From NCBI RefSeq assembly GCF_000987765.1, contig NZ_LAHP01000007.1:107977-171976 (forward strand): 64,000 bases of DNA. The letters are read 5' to 3'. The notes beneath the pieces were generated by a model that was not told the origin of the DNA, ran no database searches, and worked only from the letters and a program-made list of their open reading frames with translations. Numbering within the stretch: position 1 is the first letter of the stretch; every line of letters begins with the position of its first letter. The position numbers and the translations under genes were made by a program. The stretch is from Arsukibacterium sp. MJ3. GTDB taxonomy: Bacteria; Pseudomonadota; Gammaproteobacteria; Enterobacterales; Alteromonadaceae. Of this stretch, positions 34,637-44,235 are shown piece after piece.

Positions 34637-36637
34637 TTATCTGCTTAGTTGCTTGGTGGCAGCGTTAACTATGGCATCGGCTGTAATGCCAAAATGCTCA
34701 AATAATTGCTCGGCAGGCGCCGACTCACCAAAGCTGGTCATACCAATAATATCGCCAGCTAAGCCAACATATTTATACCAGCAATCAGTAATACCCGCCT
34801 CTACCGCAATACGCTTGCTAATGTTAGCGGGTAACACGGTTTCACGGTAAGCGGCATCCTGAGCATCAAATACATCGGTTGATGGCATTGACACAACTCT
34901 GACCTGCTTACCTTTGCTGGTTAGCATTTTTGCAGCTTGTACCGCTAACTCTACTTCAGAGCCGGTAGCAATAATAATTAGCTCTGCAGGCTGCTCACTA
35001 TCGAGCAGCACATAGCCACCGCGTTTAATCGTCTGCACGGTGGCGTTATCGCGGGCTTGTTGCTGCAAATTTTGCCGGCTAAAAATTAAGGTAGTAGGCC
35101 CGGTCGTGCGCTCAATAGCTGCCTGCCAGGCTACAGCTGACTCAACTTGATCGCATGGCCGCCAGTTCATTAAATTTGGGGTAGCGCGCAAGCTGGCTAA
35201 TTGCTCTACCGGCTGATGCGTTGGGCCATCTTCACCCAGGCCAATAGAGTCGTGGGTATACACAAAAATTACCCGTTGTTTCATCAGCGCTGCCATGCGC
35301 ACCGCATTACGGGCGTATTCAACAAACATTAAAAAGGTGGCACCGTATGGCACAAAGCCGCCGTGCAGCGCGATACCGTTCATCATGGCCGACATACCAA
35401 ACTCACGCACGCCATAATAAATGTAGTTACCGCTGGCATCTTTGGCAGTAAGCGGTTTTGAACCCGACCAGATAGTTAGGTTAGAGCCAGCCAAATCGGC
35501 CGAGCCGCCCATAAATTCCGGCAATAACGGCCCAAAGGCATTTAAGGCATTTTGCGACGCTTTACGGCTGGCAATAGTGGCCGGGTTAGCTTGCAATTTT
35601 TCAATATAAGCTTGCGATTGTTCGGCCCAATTAGCGGGTAAATCACCGGCGGTGCGGCGGCTAAATTCAGCCGCTAATTGCGGATAAGCAGTGCGGTATG
35701 CGGCAAACAGCGTGTTCCACTGCGTTTCAGCACTGGCACCTTTACTATTGGCGTCCCAATCGGCATAAATATCAGCAGGAATGTCAAACGGCGCATGGGG
35801 CCATTGCAGGTAAGCACGGGCCGCAACAATTTCAGCTTCGCCCAGCGGTGCGCCATGGCAATCATGACTGCCACCTTTATTCGGTGCGCCATAGCCTATT
35901 ACCGTTTTACAGCAAATAAGCGTGGGCCGGTCGGTTTGAGTTTTCGCCTGGTCAATAGCGGCTTTTACCGCATCACTGCTATGGCCATCAACATTTGCAA
36001 TAACGTGCCAGCCATATGCTTTAAAGCGGGCTGGTGTATCATCGGTAAACCAGCCTTCAACATTACCGTCAATCGAGATACCGTTATCGTCCCAAAAGGC
36101 TATAAGCTTATTTAAGCCTAAAGTGCCGGCTAAAGAACAGGCCTCGTGCGAGATACCTTCCATTAAACAACCGTCGCCTAAAAACACATAGGTGTGGTGA
36201 TCAACAATCTCAAAATCTGACTTGTTAAATTGTGCTGCCAGCGCTTTTTCGGCCAGCGCCATACCCACGGCATTGGTAACACCCTGGCCCAGCGGACCCG
36301 TAGTGGTCTCGACACCCGGTGCATAACCATACTCCGGGTGGCCAGGTGTTTTGGAATGCAATTGACGAAATTGTTTTAAATCGTCAATGGTTAACGCATA
36401 ACCGGTTAAATGCAGCAGCGAATACAACAGCATTGAACCATGGCCATTAGACAGAATAAAACGATCGCGGTCTGGCCAGTCTGGATTAGCCGGATTATGC
36501 TTCAGGAAATCTCGCCAAAGCACTTCAGCAATGTCTGCCATACCCATTGGCGCACCCGGATGACCAGATTTTGCTTTTTGAACGGCATCCATACTTAAGG
36601 CACGAATAGCATTGGCGAGTTGTTTACGAGATGGCAT
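34637..36637 (-). CDS. tkt: Transketolase
   Basis: The 666-residue enzyme has the thiamin diphosphate signature [18 protein letters not shown] (about 155-172), the N-terminal [12 protein letters not shown], and the pyrimidine-domain motif [16 protein letters not shown]. It moves two-carbon units between sugar phosphates in the pentose phosphate pathway. I placed the start at ATG 36637 with AGGAG upstream, giving [12 protein letters not shown], the usual N-terminus; a 12-codon extension lacks support. It heads the tkt-epd-pgk-fba run and diverges from metK. Confidence 0.95.
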   Translation of the reverse strand: MPSRKQLANAIRALSMDAVQKAKSGHPGAPMGMADIAEVLWRDFLKHNPANPDWPDRDRFILSNGHGSMLLYSLLHLTGYALTIDDLKQFRQLHSKTPGHPEYGYAPGVETTTGPLGQGVTNAVGMALAEKALAAQFNKSDFEIVDHHTYVFLGDGCLMEGISHEACSLAGTLGLNKLIAFWDDNGISIDGNVEGWFTDDTPARFKAYGWHVIANVDGHSSDAVKAAIDQAKTQTDRPTLICCKTVIGYGAPNKGGSHDCHGAPLGEAEIVAARAYLQWPHAPFDIPADIYADWDANSKGASAETQWNTLFAAYRTAYPQLAAEFSRRTAGDLPANWAEQSQAYIEKLQANPATIASRKASQNALNAFGPLLPEFMGGSADLAGSNLTIWSGSKPLTAKDASGNYIYYGVREFGMSAMMNGIALHGGFVPYGATFLMFVEYARNAVRMAALMKQRVIFVYTHDSIGLGEDGPTHQPVEQLASLRATPNLMNWRPCDQVESAVAWQAAIERTTGPTTLIFSRQNLQQQARDNATVQTIKRGGYVLLDSEQPAELIIIATGSEVELAVQAAKMLTSKGKQVRVVSMPSTDVFDAQDAAYRETVLPANISKRIAVEAGITDCWYKYVGLAGDIIGMTSFGESAPAEQLFEHFGITADAIVNAATKQLSR

Positions 36638-36792
36638 GGTAGCTCCTGCTAATAACTTGAAAGGGGGCGGCACGTAACTTGGCCGGTATTTTCACTTACT
36701 GCCGCCCAGATGGCAAATGATTATCTTAAGTGGCAAAGAATTTATCTTTGAAGTGATCTGGCGGTTAACTTTCGCGTAAACTTTGGCATTAA

Positions 36793-36808
36793 AGACGTCT
36801 GGGCGTCA
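36793..36808 (+). promoter_or_regulatory. MetJ operator upstream of metK
   Basis: The sequence AGACGTCT (36793-36800) is a perfect consensus met box, followed directly by GGGCGTCA (36801-36808), a degenerate second box with 5 of 8 matches. Tandem 8-base boxes are how MetJ dimers bind. The site lies in the divergent tkt/metK region (36638-36965, no gene) and 158 bases before the metK start. A -35-like TTGGCA at 36783 overlaps the left side. MetJ with S-adenosylmethionine would repress metK here, as in E. coli. Confidence 0.75.
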
Positions 36809-36872
36809 AATATTACTAGCCAAGGCCGGCCTCTTTCTCTAAAATAGGCGGCTATTTTTCTGGCGGCAAGCG

Positions 36873-36905
36873 GGTAGCAAGTTGGTAGCTAGTTGGTAGC
36901 AAGCT
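36873..36905. repeat. Three 11-base tandem repeats in the metK leader
   Basis: GGTAGCAAGTT, GGTAGCTAGTT and GGTAGCAAGCT follow each other without gap at 36873-36905, differing at one or two positions. They lie in the presumed 5' untranslated region of metK, 61 bases before the start codon. Confidence 0.75.
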
Positions 36906-36965
36906 GCTATGCGCTTTTTTTGGCCCCAACCTGATAAATTAACCAACATTGGTGGAATACAACAG

Positions 36966-38114
36966 ATGGCACAACATATTTTTACTTCTGAGTCAGTATC
37001 TGAAGGGCATCCGGACAAAATTGCTGACCAAATTTCAGACGCCGTATTAGATGCAATTTTAGAACAAGACCCAAAAGCCCGTGTTGCCTGCGAAACGTTT
37101 GTCAAAACCGGTATGGTGTTAGTAGGTGGTGAAATTACCACTAGCGCTTGGGTAGATATTGAAGAACTTACCCGCAAAACCGTACGTGAAATTGGTTATA
37201 CCCATTCTGATATGGGTTTTGACGCTGATTCGTGCGCGGTATTAAATGCCATTGGTAAGCAGTCTCCTGATATTAATCAGGGCGTGGATAAAAACGATCC
37301 GCGGGAACAAGGCGCTGGTGACCAGGGCTTAATGTTTGGCTATGCCAGTAACGAAACTGACGTATTAATGCCGGCACCTATTACTTACGCGCACCGCTTA
37401 ATGCAGCGCCAAGCGCAGGTGCGTAAAGACGGTACCCTGCCATGGTTGCGCCCAGATGCTAAATCTCAGCTTAGCTTTATTTATGAAGACGGCAAACCGG
37501 TAGGTATTGATGCCGTGGTATTGTCGACCCAGCACTGTGACTCTATTAGCACGGCTAACTTACGTGAAGCGGTAATGGAAACCATTATTAAGCCCGTATT
37601 ACCTGCTGAATGGTTAACCAGCAAAACCAAATATTTTATTAACCCAACCGGTCGTTTTGTTATTGGCGGCCCCATGGGTGATTGTGGCTTAACCGGCCGT
37701 AAAATTATTGTTGATACCTACGGTGGCATGGCCCGACATGGTGGCGGTGCATTTTCGGGTAAAGACCCCTCAAAAGTTGACCGCTCAGCAGCGTATGCTG
37801 CGCGTTATGTGGCAAAAAATATTGTTGCGGCCGGCCTGGCTGACCGCTGCGAACTGCAAATATCCTACGCCATTGGTATAGCCGAGCCCACCTCGATTAG
37901 TTTAGAAACCTTTGGTACCAGCAAACTGAGTGAAGACCAGTTGATTAAACTGGTGCGCGAACACTTTGACTTGCGCCCTTATGGCTTAATTCAAATGCTT
38001 GATTTAGAGCGGCCTATTTATGGCGCTACGGCAGCATATGGCCACTTTGGCCGCAGTAGGTTCCCCTGGGAGCAAACTGACAAGGCTGAATTATTGCGTC
38101 AATACGCTAAATAA
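36966..38114 (+). CDS. metK: S-adenosylmethionine synthetase
   Basis: The 382-residue protein is Met[19 protein letters not shown] (near 10-27), [25 protein letters not shown], and the phosphate loop [19 protein letters not shown]. It makes S-adenosylmethionine from methionine and ATP. ATG 36966 has GGTGGA upstream and gives the standard [10 protein letters not shown] start; the open frame extends further left without similarity. The upstream MetJ operator points to methionine/SAM feedback. Confidence 0.97.
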   Translation: MAQHIFTSESVSEGHPDKIADQISDAVLDAILEQDPKARVACETFVKTGMVLVGGEITTSAWVDIEELTRKTVREIGYTHSDMGFDADSCAVLNAIGKQSPDINQGVDKNDPREQGAGDQGLMFGYASNETDVLMPAPITYAHRLMQRQAQVRKDGTLPWLRPDAKSQLSFIYEDGKPVGIDAVVLSTQHCDSISTANLREAVMETIIKPVLPAEWLTSKTKYFINPTGRFVIGGPMGDCGLTGRKIIVDTYGGMARHGGGAFSGKDPSKVDRSAAYAARYVAKNIVAAGLADRCELQISYAIGIAEPTSISLETFGTSKLSEDQLIKLVREHFDLRPYGLIQMLDLERPIYGATAAYGHFGRSRFPWEQTDKAELLRQYAK

Positions 38115-38140
38115 GCTTTATGTTGCAACAGCACGGGTAA

Positions 38141-38166
38141 AAAAGGAGGGCGAAAGTTCTCCTTTT
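38141..38166 (+). terminator. Possible terminator after metK
   Basis: AAAAGGAG (38141-38148) pairs with CTCCTTTT (38159-38166) around a ten-base loop, 27 bases after the metK stop. The T-run is part of the stem and is followed by CTATTTTATT, so it is a weak but plausible intrinsic terminator. The rest of 38115-38313 shows no gene. Confidence 0.55.
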
Positions 38167-38313
38167 CTATTTTATTGGTTTTTAGCTTATTTTCCGCTTA
38201 CCAATACAGTCTATTTGTGTATGATAAAGGCGTTTTACTTTCCAGGGTTCAGCTGTCAATAGCAGCGGCTAACAATATAAATATAAGAAAGATGTCAACA
38301 GTAAGGAATAACT

Positions 38314-39900
38314 ATGTCTGAACAAACCGCCGTGAAAACCGGCTGGCTAAACCGTGCGCTTAACGTTATTGAAGTTGTCGGGAATAAATTGCCTGACCCA
38401 GCGGTATTATTTGCCCTGCTTATGGTTATTGTCTGGCTGACCTCATGGTTATTGTCAGGTGTTAGCTTTAATGAAGTTGACCCACGCACCGGCCAAGCCA
38501 TTTTAGTAAATAACCTACTGGCCGCCGATGCCATGACCACCTTTATGTCAAAAATGGTCAATACTTTTGTTACCTTTGCGCCGCTTGGGGTGGTATTAGT
38601 GGCCATGTTGGGGCTAGGTGTCGCCGAACATACCGGTTTTATTAATGCCGGCCTGCGTTCTATTTTAAATGTAACCCCCAAAATGCTGTTAACGCCGGTA
38701 CTGGTATTTGTTGGCGTGGTAAGCCATATGGCGGTAGATGCCGGTTATGTGCTGGTTATTCCACTGGGTGCGGTTATTTTTTATGCTGCGGGCCGCCATC
38801 CACTGGCCGGTATCGCCGCTGCCTTCGCTGGTGTATCCGGTGGTTTCTCCGCTACCGTATTACCGTCAAGCCTAGACCCATTGCTCTCTGGTCTTACTCA
38901 GGCATCTGCCCGCTTATCGTCTGATCCTGCTGCTGCCGAGTTGTTTGTTAGCCCGATGAACAATTATTATTTCACCACGGCGTCTACCGTTTTAGTGGTA
39001 CTTATTGGCTGGGTAATTACCGATAAATTTATTGAACCGCGGCTTAAAGCAACCCAGGTTGATGGTGATCCGGCTGATATGCCAAAAATGGATGACCTGC
39101 AGCCACACGAGCGTAAAGGTTTACGCTGGGCCAGCTTTTCTATGCTGTTAAGCATTGTGTTGTTAATCGTCTCGGCCTTACCAGAAAGCTCTGCCTGGCG
39201 TGCGCCAGCCGGCACGGTGCTGGCAGAAGGCCAAAGCAATTTATTGGTGTTTGCCGCCCCGTTAATGCAGTCTATTGTTAGTATTATCTTTGTGTTTTTC
39301 TTAATACCGGGCGTGGTATATGGCTATGTTTCAGGCAATGCCAAAAATCATCGCGATATTATAAAAGGCATGACCAAAGCAATGAGTGGTATGGGCTATT
39401 ACATCGTTATGGCCTTTTTCTGTGCTCAGTTTATTTATGCCTTTGGCCAGTCAAACCTCGGTGCGCTTTTGGCGATTAAAGGTGCCAACTGGCTGCAGGA
39501 AATGGCATTTCCGATGGGCTTTACCTTAATTGGTATTGTTTTTTTATCGGGCTTTGTTAATTTACTGGTAGGTTCTGCCTCTGCTAAATGGGCGCTGATT
39601 GGCGCGGTAATGGTGCCCATGCTAATGGAACTTGGGGTATCACCTGATTTAACCCAGGCGGCCTATCGGGTAGGCGATTCGTCGACTAACATTATTACGC
39701 CATTACTGCCCTACTTCCCACTTATAGTGGTGTTTTGTCAGAAATACGTTAAATCGACCGGTATAGGTACATTAATAGCCTTAATGTTGCCTTACTCCAT
39801 TACCATGTTGGTATTATGGACGGCCTTTTTGCTTGGTTTCTGGGCTTTAGATATTCCGCTGGGTATTGGCGCAAGTTATACCTACCCTGCCGCTGGCTAA
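38314..39900 (+). CDS. AbgT-family transporter
   Basis: The 528-residue protein has about 12 to 13 hydrophobic segments and the AbgT-family landmarks: NKLPDPAVLFALL at the start, a long region with VSHMAVDAGYVLVIPLGAV, GFSATVLPSSLDPLLSG, and the late GDSSTNIITPLLPYFPL. Family members (E. coli AbgT, Neisseria MtrF) move p-aminobenzoyl-glutamate or export sulfonamide-type antimetabolites, driven by proton motive force. TAAGGAATA before the ATG is a good ribosome binding site. It stands alone between two terminators, so it is probably monocistronic. The substrate cannot be told from sequence. Confidence 0.9.
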   Translation: MSEQTAVKTGWLNRALNVIEVVGNKLPDPAVLFALLMVIVWLTSWLLSGVSFNEVDPRTGQAILVNNLLAADAMTTFMSKMVNTFVTFAPLGVVLVAMLGLGVAEHTGFINAGLRSILNVTPKMLLTPVLVFVGVVSHMAVDAGYVLVIPLGAVIFYAAGRHPLAGIAAAFAGVSGGFSATVLPSSLDPLLSGLTQASARLSSDPAAAELFVSPMNNYYFTTASTVLVVLIGWVITDKFIEPRLKATQVDGDPADMPKMDDLQPHERKGLRWASFSMLLSIVLLIVSALPESSAWRAPAGTVLAEGQSNLLVFAAPLMQSIVSIIFVFFLIPGVVYGYVSGNAKNHRDIIKGMTKAMSGMGYYIVMAFFCAQFIYAFGQSNLGALLAIKGANWLQEMAFPMGFTLIGIVFLSGFVNLLVGSASAKWALIGAVMVPMLMELGVSPDLTQAAYRVGDSSTNIITPLLPYFPLIVVFCQKYVKSTGIGTLIALMLPYSITMLVLWTAFLLGFWALDIPLGIGASYTYPAAG

Positions 39901-39925
39901 GCAACGTTAGCCAGACGTAAATGCT

Positions 39926-39952
39926 AAAACCGCTGCCTGTCAGCGGTTTTTT
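39926..39952 (+). terminator. Rho-independent terminator after the AbgT gene
   Basis: A 10-base stem, AAAACCGCTG (39926-39935) with CAGCGGTTTT (39941-39950), has a five-base loop and T's continuing at 39947-39952. It ends the transporter transcript, 26 bases after its stop. Confidence 0.9.
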
Positions 39953-40010
39953 ATTTTGGAACCGCGCTTTCCCTGCTAACATTAACACCTTTTACATTGG
40001 AGCTTATGGC

Positions 40011-40739
40011 ATGCGTATGCCCCGTATTTATACCCCTCATGCCTTGGCAACAGGCCAGCAACTGCCATTAGATAGCGAAGCCGCTAACCATGTTGGCCGG
40101 GTGCTGCGGATGCAAGCAGGCCAGTTGCTACAGTTATTTAATGGCGATGGCCATAATTACCCGGCAATAATTACTGAAGTTGGTAAAAAGCAGGTTATGG
40201 TTAGCGTAACCCACACCGAGGAAAACCCGGTAGAATCACCATTACATATTCATCTGGGCCAGGCAATATCACGCGGTGATCGAATGGATTTTGCCATTCA
40301 AAAAGCGGTTGAGCTTGGGGTAAGCGCCATAACTCCGCTGTTTACCGAACGCTGCGGCGTAAAACTGGATGGTGAGCGGCTGTTAAAACGTAATGAACAA
40401 TGGCAGAAAATTGCCATTAGCGCCTGCGAGCAAAGCGGCCGCAGCGTTATTCCACCGGTGTATCCGGCAATGTCATTAGAGCAATGGTTGGCACAACCAA
40501 CAAATTCCTTACAGTTAACCTTGGATCCGCGCGCCAGCGCCACCATTAAAACCCTTAATGCCAACCAACATATCCGGCTGGTAATTGGCCCTGAGGGCGG
40601 CTTTACCGACCATGAGGTGGCTGCGACCAACCGCGCTGGTTTTACCGGTATTCAGCTTGGACCACGAGTACTTCGCACTGAAACCGCAGCATTAACTGCG
40701 ATAAGTGCCTTACAATTGCAATTTGGCGATCTCGCCTGA
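40011..40739 (+). CDS. rsmE: 16S rRNA m3U1498 methyltransferase RsmE
   Basis: The 242-residue protein begins MRMPRIYTPHAL, matching E. coli RsmE, and has an N-terminal PUA-like domain and a C-terminal SPOUT domain with the knotted region VIGPEGGFTDHE and QLGPRVLRTETAA. It methylates U1498 of 16S rRNA in the 30S subunit. I set the start at ATG 40011 with GGAG 8 bases upstream; the frame extends 30 codons further left, over the terminator. It heads the rsmE-gshB-yqgE-ruvX order also found in E. coli and relatives. Confidence 0.95.
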   Translation: MRMPRIYTPHALATGQQLPLDSEAANHVGRVLRMQAGQLLQLFNGDGHNYPAIITEVGKKQVMVSVTHTEENPVESPLHIHLGQAISRGDRMDFAIQKAVELGVSAITPLFTERCGVKLDGERLLKRNEQWQKIAISACEQSGRSVIPPVYPAMSLEQWLAQPTNSLQLTLDPRASATIKTLNANQHIRLVIGPEGGFTDHEVAATNRAGFTGIQLGPRVLRTETAALTAISALQLQFGDLA

Positions 40740-40746
40740 GGCTACT

Positions 40747-41703
40747 ATGACAGCAATTAAATTAGGGGTAGTAATGGACCCCATCAGCCAGATTAATATT
40801 AAGAAAGATTCCAGCTTTGCCATGTTACTTGAAGCGCAGCATCGTGGTTACGAAATACATTATATGGAAATGGCTGACTTATATTTGCTGGAAGGTGAAG
40901 CCCGCGCTACCACCAAAACGCTGACACTGCGTGAGGATAATCAAAGCTGGTATCAATTTAATAAACAGCAGGATATTGCGCTGGCCGAGCTTAACGTTAT
41001 TTTAATGCGTAAAGATCCGCCGTTCGATACCGAGTATATTTATGCTACCTATATTCTGGAACGGGCAGAAGATGCCGGCAGCTTAATCGTTAATAAACCG
41101 CAAAGCCTGCGCGATGCCAACGAGAAACTCTACACTGCCTGGTTTAGCCAATTTACCCCCAAAACACTGGTAAGCCGAAGCGCTGCCCGCCTAAAAGCTT
41201 TTTATAAGGCCGAGCAAGATGTCATTTTAAAGCCGTTGGATGGCATGGGGGGGGCGTCTATATTTCGTTTAAAACCGGGCGACCCAAATGTCAGTGTTAT
41301 TATTGAAACCTTAACAGAACATGGCAGCCGCTATGCCATGGCACAGCGCTACATTGAACAAATTACTGATGGCGACAAACGCATATTAGTGGTAGATGGC
41401 GAACCAGTACCCTATTGTTTAGCCCGCATTCCGGCTAGTGGTGAAACCCGCGGTAATTTGGCTGCCGGTGGGCGCGGTGAAGCCAGGCCATTGTCTGACT
41501 CTGACTGGGCCATTGCCCGGGCTATTGGCCCAATATTAAAAGAAAAAGGACTTATTTTTGTTGGCTTAGACGTAATTGGTGATAAGCTAACCGAAATCAA
41601 TGTTACTAGTCCCACTTGTATTCGTGAAATCGAGGCCGCCTTTCCGGTGAGTATTACCGGAATGTTATTCGATGCCATCGAGCAACGCTTGGCGGCTACC
41701 TAA
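40747..41703 (+). CDS. gshB: Glutathione synthetase
   Basis: The 318-residue protein has the prokaryotic glutathione synthetase features: KLGVVMDPISQINIKKDSSFAMLLEAQ at the start, RKDPPFDTEYIYATY, the ATP-grasp loop LKPLDGMGGASIFR, and EINVTSPTCIREIE near the end. It joins glycine to gamma-glutamylcysteine using ATP. ATG 40747 has GAGG upstream; an open frame starts earlier, inside rsmE. It is 7 bases after rsmE. Confidence 0.96.
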   Translation: MTAIKLGVVMDPISQINIKKDSSFAMLLEAQHRGYEIHYMEMADLYLLEGEARATTKTLTLREDNQSWYQFNKQQDIALAELNVILMRKDPPFDTEYIYATYILERAEDAGSLIVNKPQSLRDANEKLYTAWFSQFTPKTLVSRSAARLKAFYKAEQDVILKPLDGMGGASIFRLKPGDPNVSVIIETLTEHGSRYAMAQRYIEQITDGDKRILVVDGEPVPYCLARIPASGETRGNLAAGGRGEARPLSDSDWAIARAIGPILKEKGLIFVGLDVIGDKLTEINVTSPTCIREIEAAFPVSITGMLFDAIEQRLAAT

Positions 41704-41773
41704 GTTCTATTACCTGAGTGCTGTAATCGTAATGCTACAATCACCATACTGTAACTAAAATAGTGAGGTTATT

Positions 41774-42331
41774 ATGCAAGATTTCCAGGATCACTTTTTA
41801 ATTGCCATGCCCGCGCTTAACGACCCGATGTTTAAGCGCAGTGTTACCTATATCTGTGAGCATACTGCCGAAGGCGCAATGGGTATTGTTATTAACCATC
41901 CGCTAGACGTAACCGTGGCAGATTTACTGAACCAGCTACAAATTGAATTTGACAAAAAAAGCCCGGTAGCCCGCAGCGCGGTGTGCGCCGGTGGCCCGGT
42001 GCAAAGCGATCGTGGTTTTGTGTTACATAGCCCAAAAGCGGGCTACAGCAGTAGTTTAGAGCTAAATGATGGCCTGATGGTTACCACCTCTAAAGACATA
42101 TTAATGGATTTAACCACCTCAGCGGCACCAGAAAAATTTATGCTGGCACTGGGTTATGCCGGCTGGACAGCTGGGCAACTGGAGCAAGAAATGGCCGATA
42201 ACAGCTGGCTGGTGATCCCGGCTGATAACAGTATTATTTTTGATTTTAGCCATGCTGAAAAATGGCAAACGGCTACCGGCAAGATGGGTATAAAACCCTG
42301 GCAGCTTACTACGGAGGCAGGTCACGCGTAA
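41774..42331 (+). CDS. yqgE: YqgE/AlgH family protein
   Basis: The 185-residue protein matches the UPF0301/DUF179 family: [24 protein letters not shown] at the start, [27 protein letters not shown], and [16 protein letters not shown] near the end. The function is uncertain; in Pseudomonas the homologue AlgH is linked to alginate regulation. GAGG precedes the ATG, and its stop shares one base with the ruvX start. The order gshB-yqgE-ruvX is conserved in many gammaproteobacteria. Confidence 0.95.
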   Translation: MQDFQDHFLIAMPALNDPMFKRSVTYICEHTAEGAMGIVINHPLDVTVADLLNQLQIEFDKKSPVARSAVCAGGPVQSDRGFVLHSPKAGYSSSLELNDGLMVTTSKDILMDLTTSAAPEKFMLALGYAGWTAGQLEQEMADNSWLVIPADNSIIFDFSHAEKWQTATGKMGIKPWQLTTEAGHA

Positions 42332-42753
42332 TGAGTAACACCAGAACCGTGCTAAGTTTTGACTACGGCACTAAAAGTATTGGCGTGGCGGTAGGCTCTG
42401 AACTTACCGGCAGCGCCACGTTATTACCGGCACTAAAAGCACAGGACGGCACACCCAACTGGGATCATATAACCACACTTATTACCGACTGGCAGCCGCA
42501 ACTGCTGCTGGTGGGGTTGCCGCTTAATATGGATGGCAGTGAACAAGACTTTACTGTCCGCACCCGCAAATTTGCTAACCGGCTACATGGCCGCTATGGT
42601 TTACCGGTAGCGCTGCATGATGAACGGTTATCTACCGCCGATGCCCGCAGCCGCTTATTTGCTGAAGGTGGTTATCGCAATCTTAGTAAAGATAAAGTAG
42701 ACAGCTTATCCGCACAGATTATTTTTGAAGGTTGGCATGAGCAACAACCTTAA
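42331..42753 (+). CDS. ruvX: Holliday junction resolvase-like protein RuvX (YqgF)
   Basis: The 140-residue protein has the RNase H-like YqgF fold: [14 protein letters not shown] (catalytic aspartate in F-D-Y-G), [13 protein letters not shown], and [10 protein letters not shown], with a late aspartate in [15 protein letters not shown]. It is involved in pre-16S rRNA processing and possibly in junction cleavage. ATG 42331 overlaps the yqgE stop (TAATG). A longer frame to 42262 lies within yqgE. It overlaps the next gene by 17 bases. Confidence 0.95.
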   Translation: MSNTRTVLSFDYGTKSIGVAVGSELTGSATLLPALKAQDGTPNWDHITTLITDWQPQLLLVGLPLNMDGSEQDFTVRTRKFANRLHGRYGLPVALHDERLSTADARSRLFAEGGYRNLSKDKVDSLSAQIIFEGWHEQQP

Positions 42754-43003
42754 GCCCACTAACAGCCCTGAACCCGCCATCGCCATTGGCTACTACCAAC
42801 ACTATAAAGGCGCTTACTATCAGGTTATTGATCTCGCTCGCCACAGCGAGACCGAAGAATGGCTGGTTATTTACCGCGCATTGTATGGCGAACACGGCTT
42901 ATGGGCCCGCCCCGCCAGCATGTTTGCTGAAAATGTTACCATTGCCGGCGAAGAGCTGGCCCGCTTTCAGTTTATTGGTAGCCAACCGCCGGGCAAGCTC
43001 TAA
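42737..43003 (+). CDS. DUF1653 domain protein
   Basis: The 88-residue protein has the DUF1653 pattern: [22 protein letters not shown] then [20 protein letters not shown]. These are small SH3-like proteins of unknown function. The ATG at 42737 follows GAAGG by 6 bases, inside the 3' end of ruvX, so it is likely translated from the same message. It ends 6 bases from the converging methyltransferase gene. Confidence 0.87.
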   Translation: MSNNLKPTNSPEPAIAIGYYQHYKGAYYQVIDLARHSETEEWLVIYRALYGEHGLWARPASMFAENVTIAGEELARFQFIGSQPPGKL

Positions 43004-43009
43004 GCATTA

Positions 43010-43891
43010 TTAAAGACTGTGTTGCTGTTGCCTATACCACTCACCTACAATTAAACTGGCGGCTACGCTTACATTTAATGACTCTACCTTGCCAGTGCCG
43101 GGTATTTGCAGCGCAATATCAGCGCTGTTCGCTACCACTTTTGATACCCCAAACATTTCCTCACCAAATACAATAACCACTTTTTGCGGCAATGCCGTTT
43201 TGTACAGTGACTGGCCGCCATGGCTAGAGGTGGTAACCAGGCTATAGCCGGCGTCTTTACAAAGTTTTAGTGCCAGTGGCATATCATCACAGCTAAGCGG
43301 GCTAATATACTCGCCACCGCCCTCAGCAGTGCGCAGTGCCGCGCCCGATTGCAGCAACTGTGGCTCGCGCATAATAATGCCGGTTACGCCAAAATGGGCG
43401 CAAGTACGGGCAATAGCCCCTAAATTGTGTGGGTTACCCACGCCATCGAGTGCCAGTAAACAATCTTGTTTTGCATTATGCGTAGTTAAATAATTGGCAA
43501 TACTGGCAATAGGTTGGCGTTTAACCAGCAGTACAATACCGCCATGGTGCTGGCTGGCCGCTACTTTTTCCAGTTCAGCATCATCGACAATATGGTAGGC
43601 TTTTTTCTCGCTGGCTAAGTACTTCATCACATCTGCGAATTTTGGCGCCAAAGTGCTACTGATATATAAACGAATAACCGACTCTGGCCGTTGGTTAAAC
43701 AACACCCGGCAGGCATTCTCACCATATACTTTGCTTTCATTATTTAAGACCGCTTTGACAGGCTTAGCTACCTGCCGTTTAGTACCTGCAGCGTTACGAT
43801 TAGGTTTACTTGCAGCAGATTTATCAGTTTTAACCCAAGGTTTGTGTAAGGGGTTGGCTGCTTTACCGCCTTTTGGCCTTTGCTGTGACAT
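43010..43891 (-). CDS. yfiF: SpoU/TrmH-family RNA methyltransferase, YfiF-like
   Basis: The 293-residue protein has a basic, low-complexity start (about 1-50), a substrate-binding domain beginning SKVYGENACRVLFNQRPESV, and a SPOUT domain with the three SpoU motifs: GNPHNLGAIARTCAHFG, VIVFGEEMFGVS and IPGTGKVESLNVSVAAS. The whole matches E. coli YfiF rather than RlmB or TrmH, which lack the N-terminal extension. It would 2'-O-methylate a tRNA or rRNA; the target is unknown. AGGA precedes the ATG. Confidence 0.88.
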   Translation of the reverse strand: MSQQRPKGGKAANPLHKPWVKTDKSAASKPNRNAAGTKRQVAKPVKAVLNNESKVYGENACRVLFNQRPESVIRLYISSTLAPKFADVMKYLASEKKAYHIVDDAELEKVAASQHHGGIVLLVKRQPIASIANYLTTHNAKQDCLLALDGVGNPHNLGAIARTCAHFGVTGIIMREPQLLQSGAALRTAEGGGEYISPLSCDDMPLALKLCKDAGYSLVTTSSHGGQSLYKTALPQKVVIVFGEEMFGVSKVVANSADIALQIPGTGKVESLNVSVAASLIVGEWYRQQQHSL

Positions 43892-44038
43892 AACTTATCC
43901 TGCTTGCGCTTTTGCGCCTGTAATCGTAAATTTAGCTAATTTTACCAGCTAAAAAACCACAATACCTATATTTTTCTATTTGCGAAACACCGCAATAATG
44001 TTGTGCTATTGCTCTTGATATGGCCGATCAGTATTTAA

Positions 44039-44068
44039 TTGACAGTATAATGACAATAAGTGTTTTAT
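44039..44068 (+). promoter_or_regulatory. Promoter for the RNA upstream of the Abi gene
   Basis: Two overlapping sigma-70 readings are possible. TATAAT at 44046-44051 is a perfect -10, though with a poor -35. TTGACA at 44039-44044 is a perfect -35 with a TTTTAT -10 at 44063-44068 and an 18-base spacer. Transcription would start near 44058 or 44075. The hexamers stand out in a region with no gene. Confidence 0.6.
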
Positions 44069-44174
44069 GAATTAGGTTATATTGACGAATACGTCATCAT
44101 CACCCATAATAATTACAACACAACCGCCACGCTTAGTACCCTTTGGGTGTCGCGCAACCTTGGCGGTTTTTTTT
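44058..44174 (+). ncRNA. Structured RNA upstream of the AbiD/AbiF-like gene (abiF-type RNA candidate)
   Basis: Between yfiF and the Abi gene lie 344 bases without a supported gene (43892-44235). They contain a promoter, a hairpin TGACG-AATA-CGTCA (44083-44096), then a larger hairpin whose outer stem AACCGCCA (44122-44129) pairs perfectly with TGGCGGTT (44161-44168). Inside, CGC (44130-44132) can pair with GCG (44152-44154), and ACCC (44138-44141) with GGGT (44145-44148). Eight T's follow. GGGTG (44145-44149) could instead pair with CACCC at 44101-44105, a possible pseudoknot or switch. As I recall, a conserved RNA is known upstream of abiF-type genes and acts as their antitoxin; this element fits by position and shape. 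Confidence 0.6.
44122..44174 (+). terminator. Intrinsic terminator forming the 3' end of the candidate RNA
   Basis: An 8-base outer stem (44122-44129 with 44161-44168), interrupted inside by an asymmetric loop, is followed by T's from 44167 to 44174. The RNA would therefore end 61 bases before the Abi start codon, so the gene needs read-through or its own promoter. Confidence 0.75.
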
Positions 44175-44235
44175 CCTGTTTCTTTTCCAGCTATGATTTC
44201 CGGCTGTGGGATTGCCGTGGAATTAAGGTGGATAA

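Noticed and set aside
43931..43953. Small inverted repeat (TTTAGCT/AGCTAAA) upstream of yfiF
   Set aside because: Seven-base arms in A/T-rich sequence with a nine-base loop are expected by chance; no context makes it an operator.
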